Source: Acidobacteria bacterium RIFCSPLOWO2_12_FULL_66_21
Lineage (GTDB): Bacteria > Acidobacteriota > Vicinamibacteria > Vicinamibacterales > 2-12-FULL-66-21
DNA length: 64,000 nt
Direction: 5' to 3'
Assembly: GCA_001767455.1 (NCBI GenBank)
Contig: MELC01000088.1
Coordinates: 16,891 to 80,890 of the forward strand
In this document: positions 43,500 through 53,676 of the stretch, one piece after another
Position numbering within the stretch: the first letter of the stretch is position 1
How the letters are laid out: each line of letters begins with the position of its first letter
Made by a program: the position numbers and the translations under genes
Notes under the pieces: model-generated
The model's database searches: none
What the model was told of the DNA's origin: nothing
Seen by the model: the letters and a program-made list of their open reading frames with translations, nothing else

Positions 43500-43931
43500 T
43501 CAATCCCAGTCCGAATACGCGGAGCCGTCGAGGGCGGTGCCGGGGGCGCCGCTCTTGACGTCGTAGATCCCGGGCTCCATCGACGGGTTCGACGGATCGG
43601 GTTCGGCGGGGACGGTCTGCCAGGTGTCGGCGGACTTCGTCATGGGATCTTCCGGGATCTTCCGCATGTAGCCTTCGCTCACCAGCGTGTCGAGCGACGA
43701 CGGGTACTTCCCTTTGTCGGCGTAGTACTGATCGATCGCGTCGCGCATGCGGAAGAGATCCGTCTTCAGGACGCCTTCCTGCGTGCGCTGGATCGAATTG
43801 CGGTATTGCACGACCCCCATCGCCGCGAGGATCGAGATCAGCGCGATCACGACGAGCAGCTCGACCAGGGTGAAACCTGACGGTCGTCCGTCCCTTCGAG
43901 CGTGGCTGTTCGCCGTAACTTCACCCTTCAC
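43500..43931 (-). CDS. Type II secretion major pseudopilin GspG-like
   Basis: A 143-residue pseudopilin: short basic leader, cleavage site PSG before FTLVELLVVIALISILAAMG with Glu at mature position 5, a long N-terminal helix and a C-terminal region with DKGKYPSSLDTLVSEGY and KIPEDPMTKSADTW typical of GspG. GTG start with GGAG upstream. It is the last gene of the leftward secretion operon, after another GspG-like gene and the secretin. Confidence 0.9.
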   Translation of the reverse strand: MKGEVTANSHARRDGRPSGFTLVELLVVIALISILAAMGVVQYRNSIQRTQEGVLKTDLFRMRDAIDQYYADKGKYPSSLDTLVSEGYMRKIPEDPMTKSADTWQTVPAEPDPSNPSMEPGIYDVKSGAPGTALDGSAYSDWD

Positions 43932-43941
43932 GCTTCACTCC

Positions 43942-44439
43942 TTACCAGTCCTTGTACTTGGTACCATCGAGCGCCTTCCCCTCGGACTTCGTGTACACGT
44001 CGTAGACGCTGCTACCGCCCCACGAGGTCGAGTCCGGTTTGTCGCCATAGGCGCGCAGGCCCCAATCCGTGGACTTCGTCATCGGATCGATGGGGATCCG
44101 CCTGAGGAACTTCAGCTTGCGGCCGCTCGCGTCGTTCGCGACCGTCACCCCTTCGACCAGGGTCTCGAGGTCGGGCGGATAGCCTTCGCTTCCCACCTTC
44201 ACGTCCACCGAGCCGATCAGGCCGTTGTCGACCGCGTCCTTGTACTTGTCGATGGCGGCGCGCATCTCGCGCAGATCGCGCCGGAGCTCCGCCTCCCTCT
44301 CCCGCTGCACGGTCACCTTGGCGAGCGGCATCACCGCCGACGCGAGGATCAGCAGCAGTGTCGTGACGACGAGCAGCTCGACGAACGTAAAACCGCGCGA
44401 ACAACCACGGAAGAGTGAAGGGCGAGTGGTGAAGGACAC
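43942..44439 (-). CDS. Second GspG-like pseudopilin
   Basis: 165 residues with the prepilin signal CSRG before FTFVELLVVTTLLLILASAV (Glu at position 5), followed by a helix rich in charged residues (VQREREAELRRDLREMRAAI) and a C-terminal region with GYPPDLETLVEG and RRIPIDPMTKSTDWGLRAYG. It is clearly related to the following gspG-like gene and probably arose by duplication. Two GspG-type pilins in tandem may make a heteropolymer or serve different cargos. Confidence 0.88.
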   Translation of the reverse strand: MSFTTRPSLFRGCSRGFTFVELLVVTTLLLILASAVMPLAKVTVQREREAELRRDLREMRAAIDKYKDAVDNGLIGSVDVKVGSEGYPPDLETLVEGVTVANDASGRKLKFLRRIPIDPMTKSTDWGLRAYGDKPDSTSWGGSSVYDVYTKSEGKALDGTKYKDW

Positions 44440-44451
44440 TCTTCACCCCTT

Positions 44452-46884
44452 CTATCGTACGGTCACCGTGACCGGACTGAAGCTGAGCGCAATCGGCGCG
44501 CCGTCGGGCGTGTTGGCCATGCCGCTCACCTGGATCATCGATCCGCCGGGCCCGACCGCGTCGAACTGCAGCGCCGCCAGCAACCCGTTGCCGGACGCGC
44601 CGGTCTGATCGGCGGTGCGCACGATGGCGATGTCCACGCGGCCGGCGGCCGCGTCGATGCGGGGCGTGAAGCTGGCCGCCACGCCTCCCTGCCGCATGAA
44701 CGTGCCGTCCAGGACGGTGCGGACGCGCAGCACCGCCGGGTTGTAGGTGACCGTCAACGTAATCGCGGACAACCGCGACACGTTGTTAATCGAGAGGGGT
44801 GTCGGGTACGGACCGCCGGCGATCCTGAACTCCGTTCCGGGCGGCGTGACGACCACCTGCGCGGCGGTCGCCGGCGCGGGCGTGCCCTGACCGGCCACCG
44901 GCGGCACGTTCACGTCGCGCGGAGGCTGCGCGGCCGCTGGTGGCGTCGTCGCTCCCGGGGGCGTCGCGGGTGGCCCAACCGGCGGCGGGGTCACGAGCGT
45001 CGGCACCGGAAATACTCCCGGCGGTACCGGCGGATTGGTCGGCGGCACGCCGCCGGGCGGGTTGGCGGCACCGCCTGGCACCGCGCCAGAGGGCGGCGTC
45101 GTCCCGGCCGGCGCGGCCGCGGGCGGCTCGATGATCGGGGGCGCCGCGATGAGCGGCGGCGGACCGCCGAGCCCGATGTTCTGCTGCGTGCCGATATAGA
45201 TCGACGAGAGATCCTCCGCCGTCAGCTCGTGCGTGCGGACGATGTGCGGCGTCAGCAGCATGACGATGTCGGACTGGTTGATGTCGTCGCTCGTCTGGCC
45301 GAACAGCGACCGCAGGATCGGCACGTTCATGATGCCGGGGAACCCGGTGAGGATCTTCCGCTGTTCGTCCTTCAGAAGGCCGGCCAGGAGCGTGGACTCC
45401 CCTTCGCGCAGCCGGAGCTTCGTCGTCACCTTCCGCGAACTGAACGAGGGCACGCTCTGGCCCGCGACGCTGATGCTCGGCCCGAGCGCGCTGCTCTCGA
45501 CCGAGAAGTTGTCGAGGACGATGTCCCCGTCGTAGGTGACGCGCGGCGTCATCTCGACGTTCACGCCGACGTCCTTGTAGTTGAACGAGGACTGCGGCAC
45601 GCTGGCGAACCCACCGGGCGCTGCGGCCCCGAACACCGTCGACAGGACGGGAATCTGGTCGCCGAGGTTCATGGTGAGCTTCGAGCCTTCGGCGCCGCGC
45701 AGCTGCGGTTTGGCGATGAGCTTCGTGTGCGAGTCCTCCGCGAGGAACCGCACGATCGCGGTCGGGACGCTCAGATAGAAGTCCGCCGTGCTGATGCCCT
45801 GCGAGATGGTGTTGAGGTTGAACGGAGGCGGGAGCCCGGGCGTGTCCCCCGTGGGGGACGTATTCGGCGGCGCGAATTCCGGCGAAAAGGTCAGGCCCAG
45901 CGAGTAGTTGCTCAGATTCAGCCCGAGTCGCTTGGTGCGCGTCTTGTCGACCTCGAGGATCTGGACGTCGATGACGACCTCTGCGCGCGGCTTGTCGTTC
46001 GCGCGGATCACGCGCTCGATGACGTCGACGACGGGCGCGGTCGCGCGCACGGTGATGGTATTCGCCGTCTTGCTCGGAAGCATCTGCGGCTGCACAGCCA
46101 TGGTCGGGATGCGCATCACGGTGTTGAGGATCTGGACGAGCTCCGTCACGTCGGCGTGCGACACGTAGAAGACCCGCATGACCATTTCGTCGTACTGCTG
46201 GTGCTTGGCGGGGACGTCCTGGATGACCAGGATCGTCTTCGGGTTGAGGATCTTGTAGAACGTCTGGTTGGCGGCCATGATCTGCTGGAGCGCCTGTTCC
46301 AGCGTGATCCCCTCGAGCGAGACCGTGTACGGCTTGTCCTGGAACTGCTGGTCGTACGTGATGTTGATGCCGGTCATCTGCCCGAGCATCGTCAGCAGAT
46401 CCTTGAGGCTGCCGCTGAAGGTCAACTTGATCGGATCGCGCGAGGCCGGATTGAGCATCGGCGTGGACGCGCGCGCCGCCTCCTCGCGCAGCTTGTCGAT
46501 GGCCGGTCTCGGACGCATCGCCTCGATGCGGTCGCGCACCGTCTTTTCCAGTTGCACGGCCTTGGCCGACGCCAGGCGGTTGGTCGCGTCGAGCTCCGAC
46601 GCGCGCTTGTACTCGAGGAGCGCCGCGTCGAGCTGGTCCTTTTCCTCGAACTCGCGCCCGCGGCTGATGTGCTCCTGCGCGGCGGTCTGGGTCGCGCGCT
46701 GAAGCGAGATCTTGTACTCCGCCCTGCCGGGGTTCGCCTGCACCGCCTGGGTGAACTCGGCAACCGCCCGATCCCAGTCGCCCGCGCGCGCGGCGTCCTG
46801 GCCTTTGCGGAACGCGCGGCCCGCCGCGCAGCCCGAGACGAGTACGGCCACAACCGACAGCACGAGAAGCTTGCGTATCAACAC
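44452..46884 (-). CDS. Secretin (GspD/PilQ type) lipoprotein with C-terminal cohesin-like domain
   Basis: An 810-residue outer-membrane channel subunit. Signal peptide with lipobox VLVSGC (Cys19); TPR-like helical region (about 25-115); secretin N0/N1 domains (LKDLLTMLGQMTGINITYDQ; VFYVSHADVTELVQILNTV); secretin core with VPTAIVRFLAEDSHTKLIAK, LREGESTLLAGLLKDEQ and FPGIMNVPILRSLFG (about 330-560); a 100-residue proline/glycine linker; and a final beta-rich module (about 700-805; YNPAVLRVRTVLDGTFM) that resembles a cohesin domain. The fusion is unusual relative to classical GspD. GTG start at 46884 with GGAG upstream. Confidence 0.88.
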   Translation of the reverse strand: MLIRKLLVLSVVAVLVSGCAAGRAFRKGQDAARAGDWDRAVAEFTQAVQANPGRAEYKISLQRATQTAAQEHISRGREFEEKDQLDAALLEYKRASELDATNRLASAKAVQLEKTVRDRIEAMRPRPAIDKLREEAARASTPMLNPASRDPIKLTFSGSLKDLLTMLGQMTGINITYDQQFQDKPYTVSLEGITLEQALQQIMAANQTFYKILNPKTILVIQDVPAKHQQYDEMVMRVFYVSHADVTELVQILNTVMRIPTMAVQPQMLPSKTANTITVRATAPVVDVIERVIRANDKPRAEVVIDVQILEVDKTRTKRLGLNLSNYSLGLTFSPEFAPPNTSPTGDTPGLPPPFNLNTISQGISTADFYLSVPTAIVRFLAEDSHTKLIAKPQLRGAEGSKLTMNLGDQIPVLSTVFGAAAPGGFASVPQSSFNYKDVGVNVEMTPRVTYDGDIVLDNFSVESSALGPSISVAGQSVPSFSSRKVTTKLRLREGESTLLAGLLKDEQRKILTGFPGIMNVPILRSLFGQTSDDINQSDIVMLLTPHIVRTHELTAEDLSSIYIGTQQNIGLGGPPPLIAAPPIIEPPAAAPAGTTPPSGAVPGGAANPPGGVPPTNPPVPPGVFPVPTLVTPPPVGPPATPPGATTPPAAAQPPRDVNVPPVAGQGTPAPATAAQVVVTPPGTEFRIAGGPYPTPLSINNVSRLSAITLTVTYNPAVLRVRTVLDGTFMRQGGVAASFTPRIDAAAGRVDIAIVRTADQTGASGNGLLAALQFDAVGPGGSMIQVSGMANTPDGAPIALSFSPVTVTVR

Positions 46885-46897
46885 CGCGACTCCATTG

Positions 46898-46946
46898 TCA
46901 ACGCCCGGCCTGACCGCGGAGGCGGCAGGGCGGGCCTACGGTTAGG
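46898..46946 (-). repeat. GTAG-headed palindromic sequence at the stop of the PilP-like gene
   Basis: On the minus strand GAAGTAGGCC (the TAG is the stop codon at 46950-46948) is followed by CGTAGGCCCGCCCTGCC and, after a short centre, GGCCGGGCG. It resembles the two REP-like elements at 10741 and 11361 but is longer and more degenerate. Confidence 0.5.
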
Positions 46947-46947
46947 C

Positions 46948-47556
46948 CTACTTCACGCATTCCAGGCCGGTCAGCCGGATCGACGTCCGCCCCCGGCCAT
47001 CCAGATATTCCATCGTCACGGACTCGACGCCGATCTTCACGAGGCGGTACCGCCCGTCGATCGCGTCCCCTTCGCGCCCGCGGAAGGTGTGCGTCAGGCA
47101 ATCGCTGAACGCCGCGATGCGATCCCCCGGCTTCGGCTCCACGATCCCGATGAACTTCAGCGGGATCGCCGGAGGCGGTGGGGGCGTGGGCGGTCCCTGA
47201 GGCACCTCGGGCGGCTCCTGGCCCGACCGGCCTCCCCCTCGCGGTCCGGGCGGCGGCGGCGGCGGGGGCGGCGGCGCCTTCGGCTGGAACTGGAACGGGT
47301 TGCGCGTTTCCTCCCCGGCATCCGGCCGCGTCTTCTTCAGATCATCGACACGCACCTGGAGATCGGCCGGATCGACGGCCTCCCCCTTCGCCGTGCCGGA
47401 CGATCCCGCCGTCCGTTGTTTAGACGGCACGGCCCCGGGAGCCGCCGGCTTAACTGGCCAGAACTGCACGACCAGCAGAATGCCCAGCGCGAGGCCCAGC
47501 AGTACCACGATCCACGGACGAACCCGGCCACCAGGACGGCCCGCGGGGTCAGCCAT
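46948..47556 (-). CDS. PilP/GspC-like inner-membrane linker protein
   Basis: A 202-residue protein with one N-terminal span (PWIVVLLGLALGILLVVQF), a proline-rich middle including nine or more consecutive prolines, and a C-terminal HR-like beta domain (AIPLKFIGIVEPKPGDRIAA; LTHTFRGREGDAIDGRYRLV; YLDGRGRTSIRL). Such domains bind the secretin N0 domain in PilP and GspC. It lies between pilO-like and secretin genes as expected. Its start overlaps the pilO-like stop region. Confidence 0.75.
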   Translation of the reverse strand: MADPAGRPGGRVRPWIVVLLGLALGILLVVQFWPVKPAAPGAVPSKQRTAGSSGTAKGEAVDPADLQVRVDDLKKTRPDAGEETRNPFQFQPKAPPPPPPPPPGPRGGGRSGQEPPEVPQGPPTPPPPPAIPLKFIGIVEPKPGDRIAAFSDCLTHTFRGREGDAIDGRYRLVKIGVESVTMEYLDGRGRTSIRLTGLECVK

Positions 47557-48121
47557 GCGTTTCCGTCCGATAGTAGGTCGCGATCTGCACGATCACATTC
47601 AGGCCCTTCGCGGCGCTCTCTCCCTGCGACAGCTCGACGTTCTCGAGCACGAGGAACTCGGGGGCGGTCTCGAGCTTGTGAATGAAGCGGCGGATGTCCT
47701 TGTATTGGCCGGAGAGCTGCGCCGTATATGTGAACTGCATCAGATCGCTGTCGTGCAGCGTTTTCGGCGCGGACGTTTCGCGTTCGAGCCGCAGATTGCA
47801 CTGCTGCGCCATCTGCTCGATGTTGAGATACGTGATGCGGCGCGCGCCGCTGATGTCTGGCGGCAGGATCGCCCGGTAGAACCTGTCGAGCTCCGCGTCG
47901 GCTTCGCCCTTCCCCGTCACCGTGGCCCGCGCGGCGAGGTAGTCGCGGCGGGCGGCCTCGAGCGCGTCCGCGGATGCGCGCGCGTCCTGTTCTCCGTTCT
48001 TGACCTTTTGCGAGAGCGGATACACCACGAGGGCGAACAGCAGCATGCTGCCGACCAACGCCACGACAATCGGCCAGATCAGGCGCCGTTTCTCGCGCAG
48101 GATTCGCCGAGCGGGCGTCAT
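47549..48121 (-). CDS. PilO-like assembly protein
   Basis: 190 residues: a basic start, one membrane span (LIWPIVVALVGSMLLFALVV), a coiled coil, and a C-terminal ferredoxin-like domain (FTYTAQLSGQYKDIRRFIHK; PEFLVLENVELSQG). This is the PilO pattern of the type IV pilus alignment complex (PilMNOP). Its ATG overlaps the stop of the pilN-like gene. Confidence 0.82.
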   Translation of the reverse strand: MTPARRILREKRRLIWPIVVALVGSMLLFALVVYPLSQKVKNGEQDARASADALEAARRDYLAARATVTGKGEADAELDRFYRAILPPDISGARRITYLNIEQMAQQCNLRLERETSAPKTLHDSDLMQFTYTAQLSGQYKDIRRFIHKLETAPEFLVLENVELSQGESAAKGLNVIVQIATYYRTETHG

Positions 48122-48774
48122 CGGCGTCCTCCCTGCGGCGCCGGTGCGGCCGGGGTCGCCGGCGCAGCCGCGGGCGGCGACGCGGGCGGCTGGGCGGCCT
48201 CCGCAGCCGCGGCGGCATCCTCCGTGGAACCCGTGTAGAGGCTCTCGATCAGCACGCGGTACAACCCTTCCTCGGTGCGCTCCTGTTGCGCGGGCACGAT
48301 CTCCTCGAACGCGCCGGTCGCCTCCAGCTTCTCCATGAACTCATCGATGTCCTCGGCACGCCGGCCGAGGACCGTCATGTTCACGCGCGTCTCCCCGTCG
48401 CGCACCGCGGGCCGCACGGCCGTCAGCATGACGTCGGGAGGCAGCGTCGATTCGATGCGGTTGAAGAATGCCGTCCAGGAGAAGGTCCGCTGGTCGATGA
48501 GCGAGTTGGCCTCGCTGGCCGCGGCCGCCACGGCGTCGAGCTCGTCACGGTCGATCGTCCTGCGGATGGCGACCGCCTCGCTCGCGTACCGCGCGGCCTC
48601 GGACTGCTCGCGCGACATCCGCCGCGACAGCTCCGTGTTGTGCCGCGACAGGGTGACGATGCGGAAGACGCTGAAGGCGGTAATCGCGAGCACGACGAGC
48701 GCGGCGCCGGCGAGCAGCACGTGGACGAGCCGCTCGTTGTAGAAAGGGCGCGTCGAGAGGTTCGTGCGCAGCAC
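48118..48774 (-). CDS. PilN-like assembly protein
   Basis: 218 residues, starting LRTNLSTRPFYNERLVHVLL as PilN proteins do (the N-terminal peptide that docks into PilM), then a membrane span (VVLAITAFSVFRIVTL), a coiled coil and a ferredoxin-like domain (TWTAFFNRIE-type region SWTAFFNRIESTLPPDVMLT), ending in an alanine/proline tail. Start overlaps the pilM stop by one base. Confidence 0.85.
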   Translation of the reverse strand: MLRTNLSTRPFYNERLVHVLLAGAALVVLAITAFSVFRIVTLSRHNTELSRRMSREQSEAARYASEAVAIRRTIDRDELDAVAAAASEANSLIDQRTFSWTAFFNRIESTLPPDVMLTAVRPAVRDGETRVNMTVLGRRAEDIDEFMEKLEATGAFEEIVPAQQERTEEGLYRVLIESLYTGSTEDAAAAAEAAQPPASPPAAAPATPAAPAPQGGRR

Positions 48775-49772
48775 TAGGCGACCCGCTCGCGAAGAAGCAC
48801 GCCGACCGCCGGCGCCAGTGAGTCAATCAGGCCCGGACCCGCGGCAATGCGGTCGCGCAGCGCGGCCGCGGCGCGGAAGTCGAGCGTCTCGACGGGACCG
48901 CCGATCCGCTCTTCCAGATCCCGCCGCAGCCGCTCGGCGCCTTCGGCGCCCCGCGAGGACGCGCCCGCCAGCACGACGCGCGCGAGGCGGCCGCCGCCGA
49001 GCCGGTCTTCGTGGTACATCGTCGTCTGATGCACGAGATCCGCGAGGTCGTCGTCGGCGGTGGTCGACCGGTTGCGGAAGAAAATGAGCTCGCGACCGCG
49101 GACGACGGCGAGCGTGCCGTACCCCGGCCCGACGTGGACGAGCAGCCAGTCGTTCGTCGGCGTCACGCCGGACGCCCCCGAGGCTCTCGAAGCGTCCCCC
49201 GCCGGCGCCGCGCCCGGAGCCGCGAGCACGCTGTTGATCAGGTTGAGGCTCGCGATGTCCACGATGCCGGCCTGCGCGCCCGCCGCCTCGCAGGCGCGTT
49301 CGTAACTCTCGATGATGTCGCGCCTGGCGGCGGTCACGACGAACTCGCGCCCGCCGTCCGGCGGGACGATGCCCGGCACCCAGCCGACCTGGGCCTCCTC
49401 GATCTTGAACGGCACGGCCTTCCGCATCTGCCAGCGAATAAGCTGATCGAGATCCTGCAGCTTGGGCGGGATCTTCTCGAACCGCAGCAGCGACACCTTG
49501 GCCACGAGGTCCGGAACGACCAGCGCGCAGCGGCGTGGCCTCGGCGTGAGCTTGTCGAGGACGGTCTTGATCGCCGCCGCTAAGGCCGCTGGCTGATGCA
49601 CGTTCGGCGCGTTCAGCGCCGGCTCGACGATGCCCGGCGCGAGCGGTTCGCGCGCGTACGAGTGGATCGATCGCGCCGCGGCATGATCGCCGATGACGAC
49701 GCCCGCGATCTGCTCCGGCGAGATCTCGAGCGCGGCGGCGGGTGGCCGGCTCGAGAGCCAGCGCGACAGCAG
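48774..49772 (-). CDS. PilM-like actin-fold assembly protein, non-canonical start
   Basis: An FtsA/PilM-fold protein of about 332 residues. Segments SLLRFEKIPPKLQDLDQLIR, WQMRKAVPFKIEEAQVGWVP and VIGDHAAARSIHSYA fit PilM, the cytoplasmic ring protein that binds PilN. The first normal start codon is GTG 49601, but the frame upstream clearly encodes about 57 more PilM-like residues (LLSRWLSSRPPAAALEISPE). No ATG, GTG or TTG exists there before the stop at 49854-49856; I provisionally use CTG 49772. A TTCCGTG-type repeat array occupies the expected start region. Confidence 0.75.
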   Translation of the reverse strand: MLSRWLSSRPPAAALEISPEQIAGVVIGDHAAARSIHSYAREPLAPGIVEPALNAPNVHQPAALAAAIKTVLDKLTPRPRRCALVVPDLVAKVSLLRFEKIPPKLQDLDQLIRWQMRKAVPFKIEEAQVGWVPGIVPPDGGREFVVTAARRDIIESYERACEAAGAQAGIVDIASLNLINSVLAAPGAAPAGDASRASGASGVTPTNDWLLVHVGPGYGTLAVVRGRELIFFRNRSTTADDDLADLVHQTTMYHEDRLGGGRLARVVLAGASSRGAEGAERLRRDLEERIGGPVETLDFRAAAALRDRIAAGPGLIDSLAPAVGVLLRERVA

Positions 49773-49792
49773 CGACGGTCGCGGACTGCGTC

Positions 49793-49839
49793 CCTTCCGT
49801 GTCGGTCCGTGTTCTTCCGTGGTCGTGTGTCCTTCCGTG

Positions 49840-49840
<1 letters not shown>
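49793..49840. repeat. CACGGAAG/TCCGTGT array between gspE and pilM
   Basis: Plus strand reads TTCCGTGTCGGTCCGTGTTC, then TTCCGTGGTCGTGTGTCCTT and CCGTGTT: about five 7-9-base units. It starts at the gspE stop codon and extends to where the pilM start codon should be. It is related to the arms of the elements at 9606 and 39197, with AAG in place of AGG. Confidence 0.65.
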
Positions 49841-51507
<1,667 letters not shown>

Positions 51508-51517
51508 AAGTCCCGTC

Positions 51518-52726
51518 TCAGCTCAACGCCGACGTCAGATTGAACAGCGGCATGTAGAGCGCGAGCAGCAGGCTCGCGATGACGACCCCCATCACGACCA
51601 GCAGCGCCGGCTCCACGATCGTGATGAAGCGGCCGAGGTTCGTCTCGATCTCCTCGTCGTAGAAGTCCGACAGGCTGTTCAGCATCTCCTGGAGCGCGCC
51701 CGTGGATTCGCCGACCTCCACCATCTTGATCGCCACGTCCGGAAACGCGCCGCTCGACGTCATCGCCGCCGCGAACGCGCGCCCTTCCCGCACCTGCTGG
51801 GCCGCCGCCCCGAGCTCGTGCGCGATGTGCCGGTTCTCGATGGAGCGCGCCGCCACGTCGATGGCATTCACCAGCGGAATACCGCCGCCCAGCAGCGTCG
51901 CCAGCGTCCTCGCCGCCTGCGACGTCGCGAATTTCAGCGCGACGTCGCCCACCATGGGCAGCCCGATGATCCACCGATCGAACCGCCGCCGGTTCCCCGG
52001 CCGCTTCAGCCACGCCCAGAACGCGGACACCGCGCCCGCCACGGCCATGAGCAGCACGAGGAAATAGGCGGCCGCGAAGTCCGACACCGCGACGATGATG
52101 CGCGTCGACAGTGGCAGCTCGTGTCCGAACTGCTTGTAGAACTCGCCGAACTGGGGCACCACCTTCAGCACGATGATGCTGACGACGATACAGGCGAGCG
52201 CCAGCAGGATGAGGGGGTAAATCAGCGCCGAGATCGTCTTCCGCTTCACGCCCGACACCACTTTGACGTACGTGACGTAGCGGCGGATGACCTGCTCGAG
52301 CGATCCGCTCTTCTCCCCCGCAAGCAGCGACGCCGTGTAGATGCCCGGGAACATCGTCCCATGGGCCTCGAACGCCTCAGAGAGCGAGTTGCCCGCCCGC
52401 ACCCGATCGTACACGTCGTCCAGCACCGTCTTCAGGAGCGGGTTGGTGACGCGCTGCCGGAGGATGTCGAGCGACTGCACGAGCGGCATCCCGGCCTTGA
52501 GCAGCGTGGCCAGCTCCTGGTTGAAGACCAGGAATTCGCGGCTCGAGATCCGGTTGCGTTTCGGCAGCGACAGCGACCCGAAGGCCAGCCGGCCAGCCCG
52601 CTGGATGCCCAGGACGTACAGCCCTTTGTCTTCCAGCTCCCGCCGGAGGTGGGCCTCGCTGTCGGCGGCGTAGACCCCCTCGATGACCTCGCCTCCCGGT
52701 GTGCCGAGCCTGCAGCGGAATTCCAT
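51518..52726 (-). CDS. Type II secretion inner-membrane platform protein GspF/PilC
   Basis: A 402-residue protein with two repeated cytoplasmic GspF domains (MPLVQSLDILRQRVTNPLLK; IPLVNAIDVAARSIENRHIA) and three membrane spans (ALIYPLILLALACIVVSIIV; YFLVLLMAVAGAVSAFWAWL; FITIVEPALLVVMGVVIASL). It is the first gene of the leftward operon gspF-gspE-pilMNO-pilP-gspD-gspG-gspG. An AT-rich TATAAT on this strand at 52804-52799 could be its -10 box, about 75 bases before the ATG. Confidence 0.93.
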   Translation of the reverse strand: MEFRCRLGTPGGEVIEGVYAADSEAHLRRELEDKGLYVLGIQRAGRLAFGSLSLPKRNRISSREFLVFNQELATLLKAGMPLVQSLDILRQRVTNPLLKTVLDDVYDRVRAGNSLSEAFEAHGTMFPGIYTASLLAGEKSGSLEQVIRRYVTYVKVVSGVKRKTISALIYPLILLALACIVVSIIVLKVVPQFGEFYKQFGHELPLSTRIIVAVSDFAAAYFLVLLMAVAGAVSAFWAWLKRPGNRRRFDRWIIGLPMVGDVALKFATSQAARTLATLLGGGIPLVNAIDVAARSIENRHIAHELGAAAQQVREGRAFAAAMTSSGAFPDVAIKMVEVGESTGALQEMLNSLSDFYDEEIETNLGRFITIVEPALLVVMGVVIASLLLALYMPLFNLTSALS

Positions 52727-52914
52727 CGGTCAGCGGATACCTGTCCTGTCGGCGCAAGATCTTGTCTTTGTGGACATTATCGGCCGATCAATCGCCGGAT
52801 TATATATCAGCCACGCGGGCCCTCCACGGCCCTGGCGGCACCGGGAACCGACGGGGTCCCCCGCTGGACTTAGACAGGAAAAGAACGCGGCTGGCTGGAA
52901 AATCTGCGGGAGGG

Positions 52915-53580
52915 CTACCGGCCCGCGATGGCCATGATTCGCGAGACGTAGTTACGCGTCTCGCGGTAGGGCGGGATGCCGTTGAACTTCTGCACCGCCG
53001 CTTCGCCCGCGTTGTAGGCCGCGAGCGCAAGATCCACACCCTTCCACCGATCGAGAAGCCCCTTGAGATGCTTGATGCCCGCCTCGATGTTGGCCTTGGG
53101 GTCGAACGGATTCCTGAGCTTGTATTCGCGAGCCGTGGACGGCATCAACTGCATCAGCCCCATCGCCCCTTTGGCCGAGCGCGCCCTTGGCTTGTAGCCC
53201 GATTCCACCTGGATGAGGGCGCGGACCAGCATCGGATCGACGCCGTGGGCCTCGGACAGCGAGGCAATGATCTCCCCGTAAGGCGTTGACTGCAGAATGG
53301 ATGGATCGAACTGGCCGACCGCTTTTGCGGGCGCCTCGGCTGAGGGGGGCTCCGGGTACGGCACCTCGTCCGCCTCAATCTTCTCGATGAGCGTCTTGTC
53401 GCAGGTAACCTGGCCGCCGCTGCGCAGGGTCAGGACAATTGAATCGCCGTCAAGCTTGTGATTCTTGACCGAAAGCACGCCGCCGGAGGTCAGGAACACG
53501 ATTTCTGCGGACGCCGACACAGCAGTCGTCGTCAGCGCAAGGCACGCCGTCAGGCCTACCAGCAGGGTCTTGGTTTTCAT
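52915..53580 (-). CDS. Exported lytic transglycosylase (SLT domain)
   Basis: 221 residues: signal peptide (about 1-22, ending ASA before EIVFLT), a short beta-rich N-terminal domain (VLSVKNHKLDGDSIVLTL), then the SLT goose-lysozyme-like domain with the catalytic Glu in IQVESGYKPRARSAKGAMG, LMQLMPSTAREY and DLALAAYNAGEAAV. It cleaves peptidoglycan glycan strands, leaving 1,6-anhydroMurNAc ends. Beside the secretion cluster it may open the wall for the trans-envelope machine. ATG 53580 is chosen because the signal peptide begins there. Confidence 0.88.
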   Translation of the reverse strand: MKTKTLLVGLTACLALTTTAVSASAEIVFLTSGGVLSVKNHKLDGDSIVLTLRSGGQVTCDKTLIEKIEADEVPYPEPPSAEAPAKAVGQFDPSILQSTPYGEIIASLSEAHGVDPMLVRALIQVESGYKPRARSAKGAMGLMQLMPSTAREYKLRNPFDPKANIEAGIKHLKGLLDRWKGVDLALAAYNAGEAAVQKFNGIPPYRETRNYVSRIMAIAGR

Positions 53581-53676
53581 GCGAGGCACCCATCCTACCA
53601 TCCGGGCGCCGAATCTGTCCAGAAACACTACAGTCGAGCTTCCTGCGACCCCGCGGTCGCCCGCCTGCCGAAGGGA

